Source: Streptomyces sp. NBC_00285 (GTDB lineage: Bacteria > Actinomycetota > Actinomycetes > Streptomycetales > Streptomycetaceae). From it: a stretch of DNA of 64,000 nucleotides. The DNA is taken from positions 8,866,001 to 8,930,000 of the forward strand of contig NZ_CP108055.1 in NCBI RefSeq assembly GCF_036174265.1, in the 5' to 3' direction. Position numbers and translations under genes: made by a program. Each line of letters opens with the position of its first letter. Position 1 is the stretch's first letter. A model generated the notes under the pieces. It did not search any database, was not told the origin of the DNA, and saw only the letters and a list, made by a program, of their open reading frames with translations. Of this stretch, positions 44,562 through 53,161 are shown in pieces.

Positions 44562-45539
44562 TCAGGCTCCCGCGCGAGCCGCCATCCGCGCCTTGCGCGC
44601 CGCCAGCTTCGCGTCGAACTTCGACGCCTCCGCGTCCAGGCCGCTCATGTACAGGCCGAGTTCCTCCTGGGCCTGGAGACCCTCGGGACTCAGGCCACCG
44701 ATCTCCATGACCTTCAGGAAGCGCAGGACGGGCTGGATGACGTCGTCGTGGTGGATGCGCATGTTGTAGATCTCGCCGATCGCCATCTGTGCGGCGGCCC
44801 GCTCGAAGCCGGGCATGCCGTGGCCGGGCATCCGGAAGTTCACGACCACGTCGCGCACCGCCTGCATCGTCAGGTCGGGCGCGAGCTCGAACGCCGCCTT
44901 CAGCAGGTTGCGGTAGAAGACCATGTGCAGGTTCTCGTCGGTCGCGATGCGCGCCAGCATGCGGTCACAGACCGGGTCGCCGGACTGGTGGCCGGTGTTG
45001 CGGTGCGAGACACGGGTCGCGAGCTCCTGGAAGGAGACGTAGGCCACCGAGTGGAGCATCGAGTGCCGGTTGTCCGACTCGAAGCCCTCGCCCATGTGAG
45101 CCATCCGGAACTGCTCCAGTTTGTCCGGGTCCACCGCGCGCGAGGCGAGCAGGTAGTCACGCATCACGATGCCGTGGCGGCCCTCCTCGGCCGTCCAGCG
45201 GTGCACCCACGTGCCCCAGGCGCCGTCGCGGCCGAAGAGCGAGGCGATCTCGTGGTGGTAGCTGGGGAGGTTGTCCTCGGTCAGCAGGTTCACGACCAGG
45301 GCGATCCGGCCGATCTCGGTGACCTTGGACTGCCCCTTCTCCCAGGCCTCGCCGTCCTCGAAGAGGCCGGGGAAGTTGCGGCCGTCGCTCCACGGGACGT
45401 ACTCGTGCGGCATCCAGTCCTTGGTGACCTTCAGGTGCCGGTTGAGCTCCTGCTCGACCACTTCCTCCAGCGCGTGCAGCAGTCTGGCGTCGGTCCAGGC
45501 GGAGGACGGGCTGCTGAGGTGAGGGGAAGTGATCGTCAC
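44562..45539 (-). CDS. Acyl-ACP desaturase (ferritin-like di-iron)
   Basis: 325-residue soluble stearoyl-ACP-type desaturase. The di-iron motifs are EEGRHG (Glu and His, about residue 130) and DENLH (about 215), with additional Glu ligands upstream. It introduces a double bond into acyl-ACP, supplying unsaturated fatty acids for membrane or secondary metabolism. ATG 45539 gives the full N terminus. Three tandem palindromes lie 65-108 nt upstream, so it is probably controlled by a lipid-responsive repressor encoded elsewhere. Confidence 0.93.
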   Translation of the reverse strand: MTITSPHLSSPSSAWTDARLLHALEEVVEQELNRHLKVTKDWMPHEYVPWSDGRNFPGLFEDGEAWEKGQSKVTEIGRIALVVNLLTEDNLPSYHHEIASLFGRDGAWGTWVHRWTAEEGRHGIVMRDYLLASRAVDPDKLEQFRMAHMGEGFESDNRHSMLHSVAYVSFQELATRVSHRNTGHQSGDPVCDRMLARIATDENLHMVFYRNLLKAAFELAPDLTMQAVRDVVVNFRMPGHGMPGFERAAAQMAIGEIYNMRIHHDDVIQPVLRFLKVMEIGGLSPEGLQAQEELGLYMSGLDAEASKFDAKLAARKARMAARAGA

Positions 45540-45603
45540 AGGTACTCCAGGGGGGACGCGGCATACATGTACGGGGGCCGGGCGGCGAGCGGTGCCAGTA
45601 ACT

Positions 45604-45647
45604 TACGGAATCGTAGGCTACGAAACCGTAGGTTACGCCACCGTAAG
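45604..45647. promoter_or_regulatory. Three tandem 14-bp operators before the desaturase
   Basis: Three palindromes of form (T/C)TACG-N4-CGTA(G/A) repeat every 15 bp: TTACGGAATCGTAG (45604-45617), CTACGAAACCGTAG (45619-45632) and TTACGCCACCGTAA (45634-45647), each separated by one G. They lie just upstream of the leftward desaturase gene. The regularity implies cooperative binding of a dimeric repressor, likely TetR-type. No regulator gene is adjacent. Confidence 0.75.
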
Positions 45648-45748
45648 TTAAGGGGGGTGTAAATATCGCTGATCAGCGGCGTTCCGAGGGCATGACAAGA
45701 GTCCCAGGAACCGCAGGTCGGGCCTGTCGGGATGATGCACTCACCCGT

Positions 45749-46525
45749 TCAGGCGTACAGCTCCCGCAGTCGTACTGAGAGGCAAGTCACACAGCCTTCG
45801 AGCTTCTCGAACTCGCTGATGTCCACCACGGCCGGTTCGAAACCGAGGTCGGTGAGCAGCTCCGCCGTCCTCGGCGCGCTGGCGGCGATGAGCAGCTGGG
45901 CGCCGCCGAGAAGGACGACGTGGGAGCCCGCCTGCTCCGGTACGGACAGGAAGCGCGGGAAGAGCGAGGGCCGGTCCACCTTGGGGATGTGCCCGATGAC
46001 GGTCCCGTCGGGCAGCGCCGTGACCGCCGACTTCAGGTGCAGCACCTTGCTCACCGGTACGGCGACGACCTGGGCCCCGAGCGGCTCGAAGGCGGCCCGC
46101 AGCTGCTGGACGCCGGCCGCGTTGGTGCGCCCGCCCCGGCCGACGTAGATCGTGTCACCGATCTTCAGGACGTCACCGCCGTCCAGGGTGCCCGGCTCCC
46201 AGATCCAGTTCACCGAGCAGCCGAGCCGTGCCACGGCCTCCTCGACACCGATGGTCTCCCCACGCCGGGACTCGGCGCCGGAACGGGCGATCAGGGCGAC
46301 GTTCTTGTACATGACCACGGTGTCCTCGACGAACACCGAGTCCGGGCAGTCGTCCTCCGGGTCCACCTCGACGGTCTCCCAGCCGTGCGTGCGCAGGGCC
46401 TCGACGTACCCCTCCCACTGTTCGAGCGCGAGATCGACGTCGACCTTCTCCCGTTCGACATGCGTCACCAGGCCTTCGGCGAGGCGCGGACCGGGGCGGC
46501 GGACGAGGGCCTTCTTGCTGGGCAC
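45749..46525 (-). CDS. ddaH: Dimethylarginine dimethylaminohydrolase (DDAH)
   Basis: 258-residue amidinotransferase-superfamily hydrolase. The substrate loop DSVFVEDTVV (about residue 62), the catalytic His in HLKSAVTALP (about 168) and the nucleophilic Cys in EGCVTCLSVRL (about 247) are present. It hydrolyses N-omega-methylated arginine to citrulline and methylamine(s). Known homologues exist in Streptomyces; a plain arginine deiminase is less likely at this length. Monocistronic as far as can be seen. Confidence 0.92.
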   Translation of the reverse strand: MPSKKALVRRPGPRLAEGLVTHVEREKVDVDLALEQWEGYVEALRTHGWETVEVDPEDDCPDSVFVEDTVVMYKNVALIARSGAESRRGETIGVEEAVARLGCSVNWIWEPGTLDGGDVLKIGDTIYVGRGGRTNAAGVQQLRAAFEPLGAQVVAVPVSKVLHLKSAVTALPDGTVIGHIPKVDRPSLFPRFLSVPEQAGSHVVLLGGAQLLIAASAPRTAELLTDLGFEPAVVDISEFEKLEGCVTCLSVRLRELYA

Positions 46526-46671
46526 GAGGGGACTCCGTATCGGCGGGACAGGGGTGGCCCCCGTGACGGGCGCCGGTCAGCCATCATGCAGCGCCGGTCC
46601 GTGTCGACAAAACCCCCCTTGTCAGGCTGTGGCCCTCCTGAGACGCGGCGCCGGTTCACGAGTGCCTGCGC

Positions 46672-47052
46672 GTGTGCCGCCTCATGGGCCGTGCGCAGCA
46701 GCCGCATGACCGTCCCGGCCGTCCGCTCGCCGGGGTTCACGACACAGATCCAGCCGAGCGTGCCGTGGACCGGGTGCGGCAGCACCACGTCGGCCGCCGC
46801 GAGGCCGTGTTCCTGCTCCACGAGGTCCGCGGACGCCGTACGACCGACGTGGACGGTGACCCGCCGGCGGTCCCGGCCGTGCGCGAGATCATGCGCTCCC
46901 TGGACAGCCGTGACGGTCCGGACGTGACCCGGCGGATCCTGCGGGAGCGGCTGGACCGGATCGCCGCCCGGAGCGTGGCGCTGCTCCGGGCGGGGACCGA
47001 TCCGGTGGCCGTCGTGGACGCTACGCGGGCGCCTCCAGGTCCTCCGGCGTGA
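46672..47052 (+). CDS. Small hypothetical protein (uncertain)
   Basis: 126-residue frame in an otherwise gene-free gap (46526-47020). From about codon 25 nearly every codon ends in G or C and the protein looks globular (REIMRSLDSRDGPDVTRRILRERLDRIAARSVALLRAG), unlike the other frames. The first 20 codons are less convincing, so the start is uncertain, and I see no clear ribosome site. Its end overlaps the convergent ABC-F gene by 32 nt. No family recognised. Confidence 0.4.
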   Translation: MCRLMGRAQQPHDRPGRPLAGVHDTDPAERAVDRVRQHHVGRREAVFLLHEVRGRRTTDVDGDPPAVPAVREIMRSLDSRDGPDVTRRILRERLDRIAARSVALLRAGTDPVAVVDATRAPPGPPA

Positions 47053-48643
47053 CCTCCCGCAGCTCACCGTCCAGCATCAGCCAGCGCGTGATGCCGATCG
47101 ACTCCAGGAACGGCAGGTCGTGACTGGCCACGACCAGGGCGCCCTCGTAGGACTCCAGGGCCGTGGTCAGCTGCCGCACGCTCGCCATGTCGAGGTTGTT
47201 CGTCGGCTCGTCGAGCATGAGCAGTTGAGGTGCCGGCTCGGCCAGCATCAGCGCGGCCAGTGTCGCCCGGAAACGTTCGCCGCCGGACAGCGTCGACGCC
47301 TGCTGGTCGGCCCGGGCACCCCGGAACAGAAAGCGGGCGAGACGGGCCCGGATCCGGTTGTTGGTGGCGCCCGGCGCGAACCGGGCCACGTTCTGCGCGA
47401 CCGACAGCTCGCCGTCGAGGACGTCCAGGCGCTGGGGCAGGAAGCGGAGCGGGACATGGGAGGTCGCCTCGCCCGAAACCGGCTCCAGCTCTCCGGCGAT
47501 CGTCCGCAGCAACGTCGTCTTGCCGGCGCCGTTGCGCCCGATCAGCGCGACCCGCTCCGGGCCCCGCAGGTCGAGGCCGCCCGCCACTCGTGCCCCGTAG
47601 GCGAGTTCCAGGTCCATGAGGGTGAGGACCGTACGGCCCGGCGGTACGGCCGTGTACGGCAGGTCGACGCGGATCTCGTCGTCGTCCCTTACCGCCTCCA
47701 CCGCCTCGTCGAGCCGGTCCTTCGCCTCGGCGAGCCTCTCCTCGTGCATGATGCGGTGCTTGCCGGCGGACTCCTGTGCCGCCCGCTTGCGTGCCCCCAT
47801 GACGATCTTCGGCTCGCGCTTCTGCTCGAACATCTTCTGGCCGTACCGCTTGCGGCGGGCCAACTTGACCTGAGCGTCCGACAGTTCGCGTTTCTGTTTG
47901 CGGAAGTCGGACTCGGCGACGCGCACCATCCGCTCCGCCGCGTCCTGTTCGACGGCCAGAGCATCCTCGTAGGCGGAGAAGTTGCCGCCGTACCAGGTGA
48001 CCTCGCCGGAGCGCAGATCGGCGATCTGGTCCACCAGGTCGAGGAGTTCACGGTCGTGGCTGACCACGACCATGATCCCCGGCCAGGAGGCGACGGCCGT
48101 GTACAGCCGCTTGCGGGCGTACAGATCGAGGTTGTTGGTGGGCTCGTCCAACAGCAGGACGTCCGGGCGGCGCAGCAGCAGTGCGGCCAGCCGCAGCAGC
48201 ACCGACTCACCGCCCGAGACCTCGCCGATCGTGCGGTCCAACCCGATGTGTCCGAGGCCGAGTTCACCGAGGGTGGCGAGGGCCCGCTCCTCCACGTCCC
48301 AGTCGTCGCCGACCGTCTCGAAGTGCTCCTCTGCCACATCACCCGCCTCGATGGCGTGCAGGGCGGCGCGCCGCGCGGCGATGCCGAGCGTCTCGTCGAC
48401 CTTCAGAGAGGTGTCCAGGGTGACGTTCTGCGGGAGGTAGCCGACCTCGCCCGCGACGCGCACGGCGCCGTCGGCGGCGGTGAGTTCACCGGCGATGAGC
48501 TTCAACAGGGTGGATTTTCCAGAGCCGTTGATGCCGACGAGACCGGTCCGGCCGGAGCCGAAGGCGACGTCGAGGCCCTCGAAGACGGAGGTGCCGTCGG
48601 GCCAGGAGAAGGCGAGAGAGGTGCAGGTGATGGATGCAGACAT
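47021..48643 (-). CDS. ABC-F ribosome-protection-type ATPase
   Basis: 540-residue soluble twin-ABC protein without membrane domain. Walker A sites are GINGSGKST and GRNGAGKTT, signatures VSGGE and LSGGE, and both Walker B sites are followed by EPTNNLD. A charged linker of about 80 residues (about 235-320) joins them, as in ABC-F factors that act at the ribosomal E site. Position next to the GPP34 and ssgD genes fits S. coelicolor SCO6720 (described as TiaA, antibiotic-inducible), from memory. ATG 48643 is chosen. The leader holds palindromes and an overlapping small frame, consistent with attenuation control. Confidence 0.9.
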   Translation of the reverse strand: MSASITCTSLAFSWPDGTSVFEGLDVAFGSGRTGLVGINGSGKSTLLKLIAGELTAADGAVRVAGEVGYLPQNVTLDTSLKVDETLGIAARRAALHAIEAGDVAEEHFETVGDDWDVEERALATLGELGLGHIGLDRTIGEVSGGESVLLRLAALLLRRPDVLLLDEPTNNLDLYARKRLYTAVASWPGIMVVVSHDRELLDLVDQIADLRSGEVTWYGGNFSAYEDALAVEQDAAERMVRVAESDFRKQKRELSDAQVKLARRKRYGQKMFEQKREPKIVMGARKRAAQESAGKHRIMHEERLAEAKDRLDEAVEAVRDDDEIRVDLPYTAVPPGRTVLTLMDLELAYGARVAGGLDLRGPERVALIGRNGAGKTTLLRTIAGELEPVSGEATSHVPLRFLPQRLDVLDGELSVAQNVARFAPGATNNRIRARLARFLFRGARADQQASTLSGGERFRATLAALMLAEPAPQLLMLDEPTNNLDMASVRQLTTALESYEGALVVASHDLPFLESIGITRWLMLDGELREVTPEDLEAPA

Positions 48644-48830
48644 ACGAGTCTCCGCGGTTGCTCGAAGCGAGAAGGGGCAAACGCGTATCGAGACACCTGC
48701 GACCGACGGGAGACGAGGGAACGCCGGAGGAGCACGGACATGGCCCTGCTCGTCGGGGACGGCTCGGATGCCGAGGTCACACGCAGCGCACACACCTCAG
48801 GTGTGTGACACGGTGTCTCAGGACCTCAGA
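48644..48830 (-). promoter_or_regulatory. Structured leader of the ABC-F gene with possible uORF
   Basis: Contains inverted repeats CACACACCT-C-AGGTGTGTG (48789-48807) and GACACGGTGTC just beyond, plus small hairpin CTCGAAGCGAG (48661-48671). A small frame starting at ATG 48741 on the minus strand (MSVLLRRSLVSRR...) runs past the ABC-F start in another frame. ABC-F resistance genes are often controlled by ribosome stalling on such leaders; here this is inference. Confidence 0.45.
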
Positions 48831-48967
48831 CGAGCAACGTCCTTCTCCGATCGACGACAACAGAACCGTTCTACAACGTACGAGGCGTCCGCAGGGGTGT
48901 CAACGGATTAACGGGAGCCCGGCCGTGGGTCCCGCTCGCGCCGCCCCCACCACCCGAAGGAGCCCCC

Positions 48968-49621
48968 GTGCCCGACGGCTCGCTCTCCCTGCCGGCCCGT
49001 CTGTACCTCCTGGCCTGGGACACCTCGAAGTCCGAGGCCACCGGTGCCGTCCAGGTGCCCCAGCTGGTCCGGGCCGGTGCCCTGACCGAACTTGTCCGGC
49101 GCGGTCTGCTCCTCGACGACGACGGCATCGCCACCCCGGTCGACATGGACGCGCACACCGACGACGCCGTCCTGGACGGGCTCCTCGAACTGGTCCGTGA
49201 ATCCCGGCCGCACCGGTGGCGGACCTGGGTGACGCTCAGGTCCCGGACCACCCTGGACGCCGTGCGGGAACAGCTCACCGCGGAGGGATACCTGCGGGCA
49301 CGCAAGAAGCGGGCCCTCGGGCTGTTCCCCACGGTGGATCACGACCTGGGGCGGCCGGCCGCGGTGGAGGCACTGCAGGAGGAGGCGCGGCAGATCCTGC
49401 GCGGGCCGGTACCGGCCGGACAACTGCCGGACCGGGACGCGGTCCTCGTCGCCCTCGCGGCCGCCGCCGGACTGCGCACCCTGCAACCCCGCGGGGAACA
49501 TCACGAGGCACGCGTCGAGGAACTGATCGAAAGCGGCGGACAGGCCGCGCCGGTGCTGCGCATGGTCCTGCACGAGGTGTGCGGGGCGCTGGCCACGGCC
49601 TCGGTCACGGCGGGGGCCTGA
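48968..49621 (+). CDS. GPP34/GOLPH3-domain protein
   Basis: 217-residue all-helical GPP34 protein (SLPARLYLLAWD at the N terminus; LVRAGALTELVRRGLLLDDDG; DRDAVLVALAAAAGL). Eukaryotic GOLPH3 binds PI4P at the Golgi; the bacterial versions are widespread in Streptomyces and of unknown role, possibly lipid binding. GTG 48968 follows gaagga. The sequence after its stop contains a decayed copy of its own 3' end. Confidence 0.9.
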   Translation: MPDGSLSLPARLYLLAWDTSKSEATGAVQVPQLVRAGALTELVRRGLLLDDDGIATPVDMDAHTDDAVLDGLLELVRESRPHRWRTWVTLRSRTTLDAVREQLTAEGYLRARKKRALGLFPTVDHDLGRPAAVEALQEEARQILRGPVPAGQLPDRDAVLVALAAAAGLRTLQPRGEHHEARVEELIESGGQAAPVLRMVLHEVCGALATASVTAGA

Positions 49622-49710
49622 GGGCGGCTCGATCGAAAGCGGCGGCTCCCGTGCTGCGCGAGGTATGCGGGGTGCCGGTCCCTGCGGGCGCCTGAGCGCG
49701 GCTCGGTCGG
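49525..49710. repeat. Decayed tandem duplication of the GPP34 gene 3' end
   Basis: The end of the gene (about 49525-49633: ATCGAAAGCGGCGG, then GTGCTGCGC, GAGGTGTGCGGGG, GGGGCCTGA and GCGGCTCG) is repeated with gaps at 49631-49710 in the same order, including a second GCCTGA. This is a partial tandem duplication with later deletions. Confidence 0.7.
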
Positions 49711-49961
49711 GCGGAGGATCGGTCAGGTGGGGGAGGGGAGCCCCGTCCGCCTAGGGGTCATCGTCCTGGGCCGTCGGTCCGGGGGCCGTCAAACCCCTTG
49801 CCGACAGCGACAGCGACGGCGACGGCGTCTGCCGACTCATGGGCGTCCGGGCAGGACCCGGTGCCCCGGCTGTCGCCGAGTTCCGTCCCCGGCGTGAGCG
49901 CAGGGAGAAGCGGGGCGCGTCGGAGAACCCGCCGGGCTCCTCGACAAGCTGTGTGGACACC
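49711..49961. other. Intergenic stretch after ssgD-like gene
   Basis: About 250 nt. A 69-codon minus-strand frame (49751-49960) begins with GTG just after the ssgD-like stop (MSTQLVEEPGGFSD...). It is low in complexity and only moderately biased at third positions, so I do not call it. A GACAGCGACGGCGACGG-type triplet run is present. Confidence 0.35.
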
Positions 49962-50378
49962 TCAGAGGGCGTCGCGCATCAGCTCCGCGAGGTCGTGGTC
50001 GAGGTCGAGCTGGAGGTGCTCCAGGCCGGTCGGAACGAGGTCGTTCGTCGCCTCCAGGAAGCGGCGCAGTTCGCCCGTGCGGACATGCACCACGGCCGTG
50101 CCCTCGGGAGCGTGGAACTCGAGAACGGTGCGGTCGTAGCCGTACGGCCGCACGCGGACGTCGCCGTGGCCCTCGGGCTCGTGCAGACCGGTGCTGAGCA
50201 GATCGCGACTGAAGGTCCAGCAGACCTCGACGCCCTCCAGGGTGGCCGGGGCGGGGAAGGTCATACGGACGGCGAACGGATCGCAACGGTCGTAGTGCAG
50301 TGTGGCGGGAATACTCGGCATCCGCGGTGCCGCGGCGACGAGACGGGCCTCGACTGGCTGCTCGATGACGGTGGACAA
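49962..50378 (-). CDS. ssgD: SsgA-like sporulation/cell-division regulator (SsgD-type)
   Basis: 138-residue SsgA-like protein (SALP) with the family core IPATLHYDRCDPFAVRMTF and WTFSRDLLSTGL, then DVRVRPYG. SALPs occur only in sporulating actinomycetes and steer septum placement, cell-wall remodelling and spore maturation. Closest by context to S. coelicolor ssgD (SCO6722), tied to lateral-wall integrity. TTG 50378 is chosen because GGGAG lies 7 nt upstream and the N terminus then matches family length; an ATG 75 nt upstream is possible. Confidence 0.85.
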   Translation of the reverse strand: MSTVIEQPVEARLVAAAPRMPSIPATLHYDRCDPFAVRMTFPAPATLEGVEVCWTFSRDLLSTGLHEPEGHGDVRVRPYGYDRTVLEFHAPEGTAVVHVRTGELRRFLEATNDLVPTGLEHLQLDLDHDLAELMRDAL

Positions 50379-50618
50379 CGCCTTGCTCCCTTGTGACGGC
50401 TGGTGGGACTTCCCGGTGGGACGGGCACTGGAAGAGACGACGGAATGGGCCAATCCGTGTACACGAAAGTCGAGTGACCTGTGTCACCGTCTTCATGCCC
50501 CGGTGTGCCCAGAGGTCCTCCCGCGCCCCAAGAGACACGTGTGGCGTCCTGCGCACCACCCGGCGGCCGGCCGAGGGCATCTGGACGGCACCGGGAGCGT
50601 GCACTAGCTTCGCCCGCC

Positions 50619-51728
50619 ATGAGGCGTTTGGGGAACACGCGAGACAAGAGACGAACGGGCCTGATGAGCCGGAGGATCGCCGTGGGGGCAGCTTGTGCGG
50701 CGGCGCTGGCGGCCCTGACCGCCGTACCGGCCGAGGCGCACGGCCCGGACAGCCGTACACCGCACTGGGCACCCAAGGACAGCGGCGCCCCCACGGCACG
50801 TTTCCGGGGGCTGTCGGCCGTCAGCCGGGACACCGCCTGGCTGGCGGGCACCCAGGGCACCGTGCTGCGTACCACGGACGGCGGCGCGAGCTGGCGGAAC
50901 GTCTCGCCACCCGGTGCCGCCGAACTCCAGTTCAGGGACGTAGAGGCCTTCGATGCGCGGCGGGCCGTCGTGCTGGCCATCGGGGAGGGCGAGGCGTCCC
51001 GGGTCTACCGCACCGACGACGGCGGCGCGACCTGGACCGAGTCCTTCCGCAACACCGACAGCAAGGCCTTCTACGACTGCCTCACCTTCTTCGACCACCG
51101 CCACGGCCTGGCCATGAGCGACCCGGTGGACGGAAAGTTCCGCATCCTGTCGACCTCCGACGGCGGCCGCTCCTGGAAGGTGCTGCCGAATACCGGGATG
51201 CCGGCCGCGCTCGACGGCGAGGCGGGCTTCGCGGCGAGCGGCCAGTGCCTGGTCAGCTCCGGGCCCCGGGACGTCTGGCTGGCCACTGGCGGCGGCGCAC
51301 GCGCGCGTGTGCTGCACTCCGCCGACCGCGGCCTGACCTGGACGGCGTCCGACACGCCGATCCCGGCGGGAGACCCGGCCAAGGGTGTCTTCGCGCTCGG
51401 CTTCCGCGACCGCGCGCACGGTCTCGCCGTCGGCGGTGACTACAACGCCGACCAGGCATCCCCGCAGGCGGGTGCCCGCACCACGGACGGCCGCACCTGG
51501 CGGCCCGCCGCCTCCGCCCCGCCCGCCTACCGCTCCGGCGTGGCCTGGCTTCCGCACAGCCGCGCCGCCGCCCTCGCGGTCGGCCCCACCGGCACGGACC
51601 TCACCACGGACGGCGGCCGCACATGGCGGACCGTGGACACCGGCTCCTACGACACGGTGGACTGCACGGTCGACGGCGGCTGCTGGGCCGCGGGGGAGAA
51701 GGGACGGGTGGCCCGTCTGGAGAACTGA
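50619..51728 (+). CDS. Secreted YCF48/BNR-like beta-propeller protein
   Basis: 369 residues. The signal peptide (RRIAVGAACAAALAALTAVP, ending AEA-H near residue 40) is followed by a propeller with repeated sialidase-like Asp-box/YCF48 motifs (TTDGGASWRN, TDDGGATWTE, TSDGGRSWKV, SADRGLTWTA, TTDGGRTWRT). Annotated relatives are photosynthesis-system-II assembly factor YCF48-like or 'oxidoreductase'; there is no catalytic evidence here. ATG 50619 is used, with ATG 50664 as an alternative. It is divergent from ssgD across 240 nt that hold GTGACCTGTGTCAC near 50474. Confidence 0.85.
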   Translation: MRRLGNTRDKRRTGLMSRRIAVGAACAAALAALTAVPAEAHGPDSRTPHWAPKDSGAPTARFRGLSAVSRDTAWLAGTQGTVLRTTDGGASWRNVSPPGAAELQFRDVEAFDARRAVVLAIGEGEASRVYRTDDGGATWTESFRNTDSKAFYDCLTFFDHRHGLAMSDPVDGKFRILSTSDGGRSWKVLPNTGMPAALDGEAGFAASGQCLVSSGPRDVWLATGGGARARVLHSADRGLTWTASDTPIPAGDPAKGVFALGFRDRAHGLAVGGDYNADQASPQAGARTTDGRTWRPAASAPPAYRSGVAWLPHSRAAALAVGPTGTDLTTDGGRTWRTVDTGSYDTVDCTVDGGCWAAGEKGRVARLEN

Positions 51729-51778
51729 GCGGCGGAATGCGGGGTACCCGGCCGCCGACGGCGAAAGGAGTGATCCCC

Positions 51779-52108
51779 ATGCCGACCGGTTCGAACTCCA
51801 AGCGCGAACGCCAGTACGAGCACATCAAGAAGAGCGCCCAGGACCGTGGCGAGAGCACCGGGCGGGCCGAAGAGATCGCGGCGCGGACCGTCAACAAGGA
51901 ACGCGCCCGGTCCGGCGAGTCCCGGACCGCCGGCCGTACCTCGACCGAGGACATGTCCTCGGGCAGGCGGGGCGGGCAGCGGTCCGGCAAGGGCTCCCAG
52001 GGTCCGACCTACGACCAGCTCTACGAGGAGGCCAAGCGCAAGGGCGTCAAGGGTCGTTCGGACATGAACAAGAGCCGGCTCCGACGCGCCCTGGGCGGCA
52101 AGAGCTGA
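51779..52108 (+). CDS. Small basic protein, 'plasmid stabilization'-type
   Basis: 109 residues, highly charged and probably disordered, with a C-terminal SAP/Rho-N-like helical motif (TYDQLYEEAKRKGVKGRSDMNKSRLRRAL). Streptomyces homologues carry the name plasmid stabilization protein without good reason; nucleic-acid binding is more likely. ATG 51779 follows gaaaggag, and the longer frame upstream lies in the preceding gene. Confidence 0.85.
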   Translation: MPTGSNSKRERQYEHIKKSAQDRGESTGRAEEIAARTVNKERARSGESRTAGRTSTEDMSSGRRGGQRSGKGSQGPTYDQLYEEAKRKGVKGRSDMNKSRLRRALGGKS

Positions 52109-52116
52109 CGCTCGGC

Positions 52117-52413
52117 TCAGCCCGAGGTCTCCCGGTATGCCTCCAGCGCCGGGGCCGTCTTCGTCGCGGCGAACTCGGTGACGCGGTACGCGCACACCCC
52201 GGCCGTGACGAAGGGGTCCCCCGCGGCGATCTCCTCGATGCGTGCGCGGTCCCCCGCGACGGCGATGATCACCCCGCCGTCGCGGGGGTTCTTGCGCCCG
52301 GACGCCAGGAAGACTCCCCGCCCGTACTGCTCGTCCAGCCAGGCGACATGCGCCGGCAGTACGGCGTCCACGGCATCGAGCGGGGCGGTGTAGGTCAGCT
52401 CCAGTACGAACAT
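52117..52413 (-). CDS. YciI-family protein
   Basis: 98-residue YciI/YCII-related dimeric alpha-beta barrel protein, with the conserved His-Asp pair region (AHVAWLDEQYGRGVFLASGRK). These proteins have a possible active-site His-Asp pair, but few have known activity. Convergent with the preceding small gene, with 8 nt between. Confidence 0.9.
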   Translation of the reverse strand: MFVLELTYTAPLDAVDAVLPAHVAWLDEQYGRGVFLASGRKNPRDGGVIIAVAGDRARIEEIAAGDPFVTAGVCAYRVTEFAATKTAPALEAYRETSG

Positions 52414-52455
52414 GATCGCGAGCCTACGACGCGCCGCCGTACGCTCGTCCCCACC

Positions 52456-53145
52456 ATGACGACAGTGGACATCCCCGCGGGCTGGCCCGCGACCGAGGAG
52501 CAGGCCCGCGCGGTCCAGGACGAGTTGAGGGCGAGGACGGTCCTCGACGAACCGGGTCCGCCGTCCGGCACCGGGCACGTCACCGGGGTCGACGTGGCCT
52601 ACGACGACGAACGGGACGTCGTCGCGGCGGCGGCCGTCGTGCTGGACGCGTCGTCCCTGGACGTCGTCGCCGAGGCCACCGCCGTCGGGCGGATCTCCTT
52701 CCCGTACGTCCCCGGCCTGCTCGCCTTCCGTGAGATCCCGACGGTCCTCGCCGCCCTCGACGCCCTGCCGTGTCCCCCCGGCCTGGTCGTGTGCGACGGG
52801 TACGGCCTCGCGCACCCCCGCCGCTTCGGCCTCGCGAGCCACCTCGGCGTACTCACAGGGCTGCCCACGATCGGCGTCGCCAAGAACCCGTTCACCTTCT
52901 CCTACGTCGACCCCGGCACCCGGCGCGGCGAGTGGGCGCCGCTGCTCGCCGGCTCGCAGGAGGTGGGCCGCGCTCTGCGCACGCGCGAGGCGGTGAAGCC
53001 GGTGTTCGTCTCCGTCGGCCACCGCGTGAGCCTCGACAACGCCTGCGCCCACACGCTCGCGCTCACCCCGGCCTACCGGCTGCCGGAGACGACCCGCGCG
53101 GCGGACGCGCTGTGCCGGCGGGCGCTGCGGCAGGCGACGTCCTGA
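52456..53145 (+). CDS. nfi: Endonuclease V (deoxyinosine 3' endonuclease)
   Basis: 229 residues of the Nfi family. It has the acidic catalytic residue in GVDVAYDD (about residue 40), the second in VVCDGYGLAHPRRFGLASHLG (about 110) and the Lys in GVAKNP (about 140), with the conserved SYVPGLLAFRE-like segment FPYVPGLLAFRE. It nicks DNA 3' of deoxyinosine to start repair of deaminated adenine. ATG 52456; divergent from the YciI gene across 42 nt. Confidence 0.95.
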   Translation: MTTVDIPAGWPATEEQARAVQDELRARTVLDEPGPPSGTGHVTGVDVAYDDERDVVAAAAVVLDASSLDVVAEATAVGRISFPYVPGLLAFREIPTVLAALDALPCPPGLVVCDGYGLAHPRRFGLASHLGVLTGLPTIGVAKNPFTFSYVDPGTRRGEWAPLLAGSQEVGRALRTREAVKPVFVSVGHRVSLDNACAHTLALTPAYRLPETTRAADALCRRALRQATS

Positions 53146-53161
53146 CGGGAGCAGGCGCGGT

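Noticed and set aside
46465..47067. 200-codon minus-strand frame between DDAH and ABC-F genes
   Set aside because: Overlaps the start of DDAH and has poorer third-position bias than the plus-strand frame at 46672.
49751..49960. 69-codon frame right after the ssgD-like stop
   Set aside because: GTG start is well placed, but the protein is low in complexity, codon bias is only moderate and no family is recognised.
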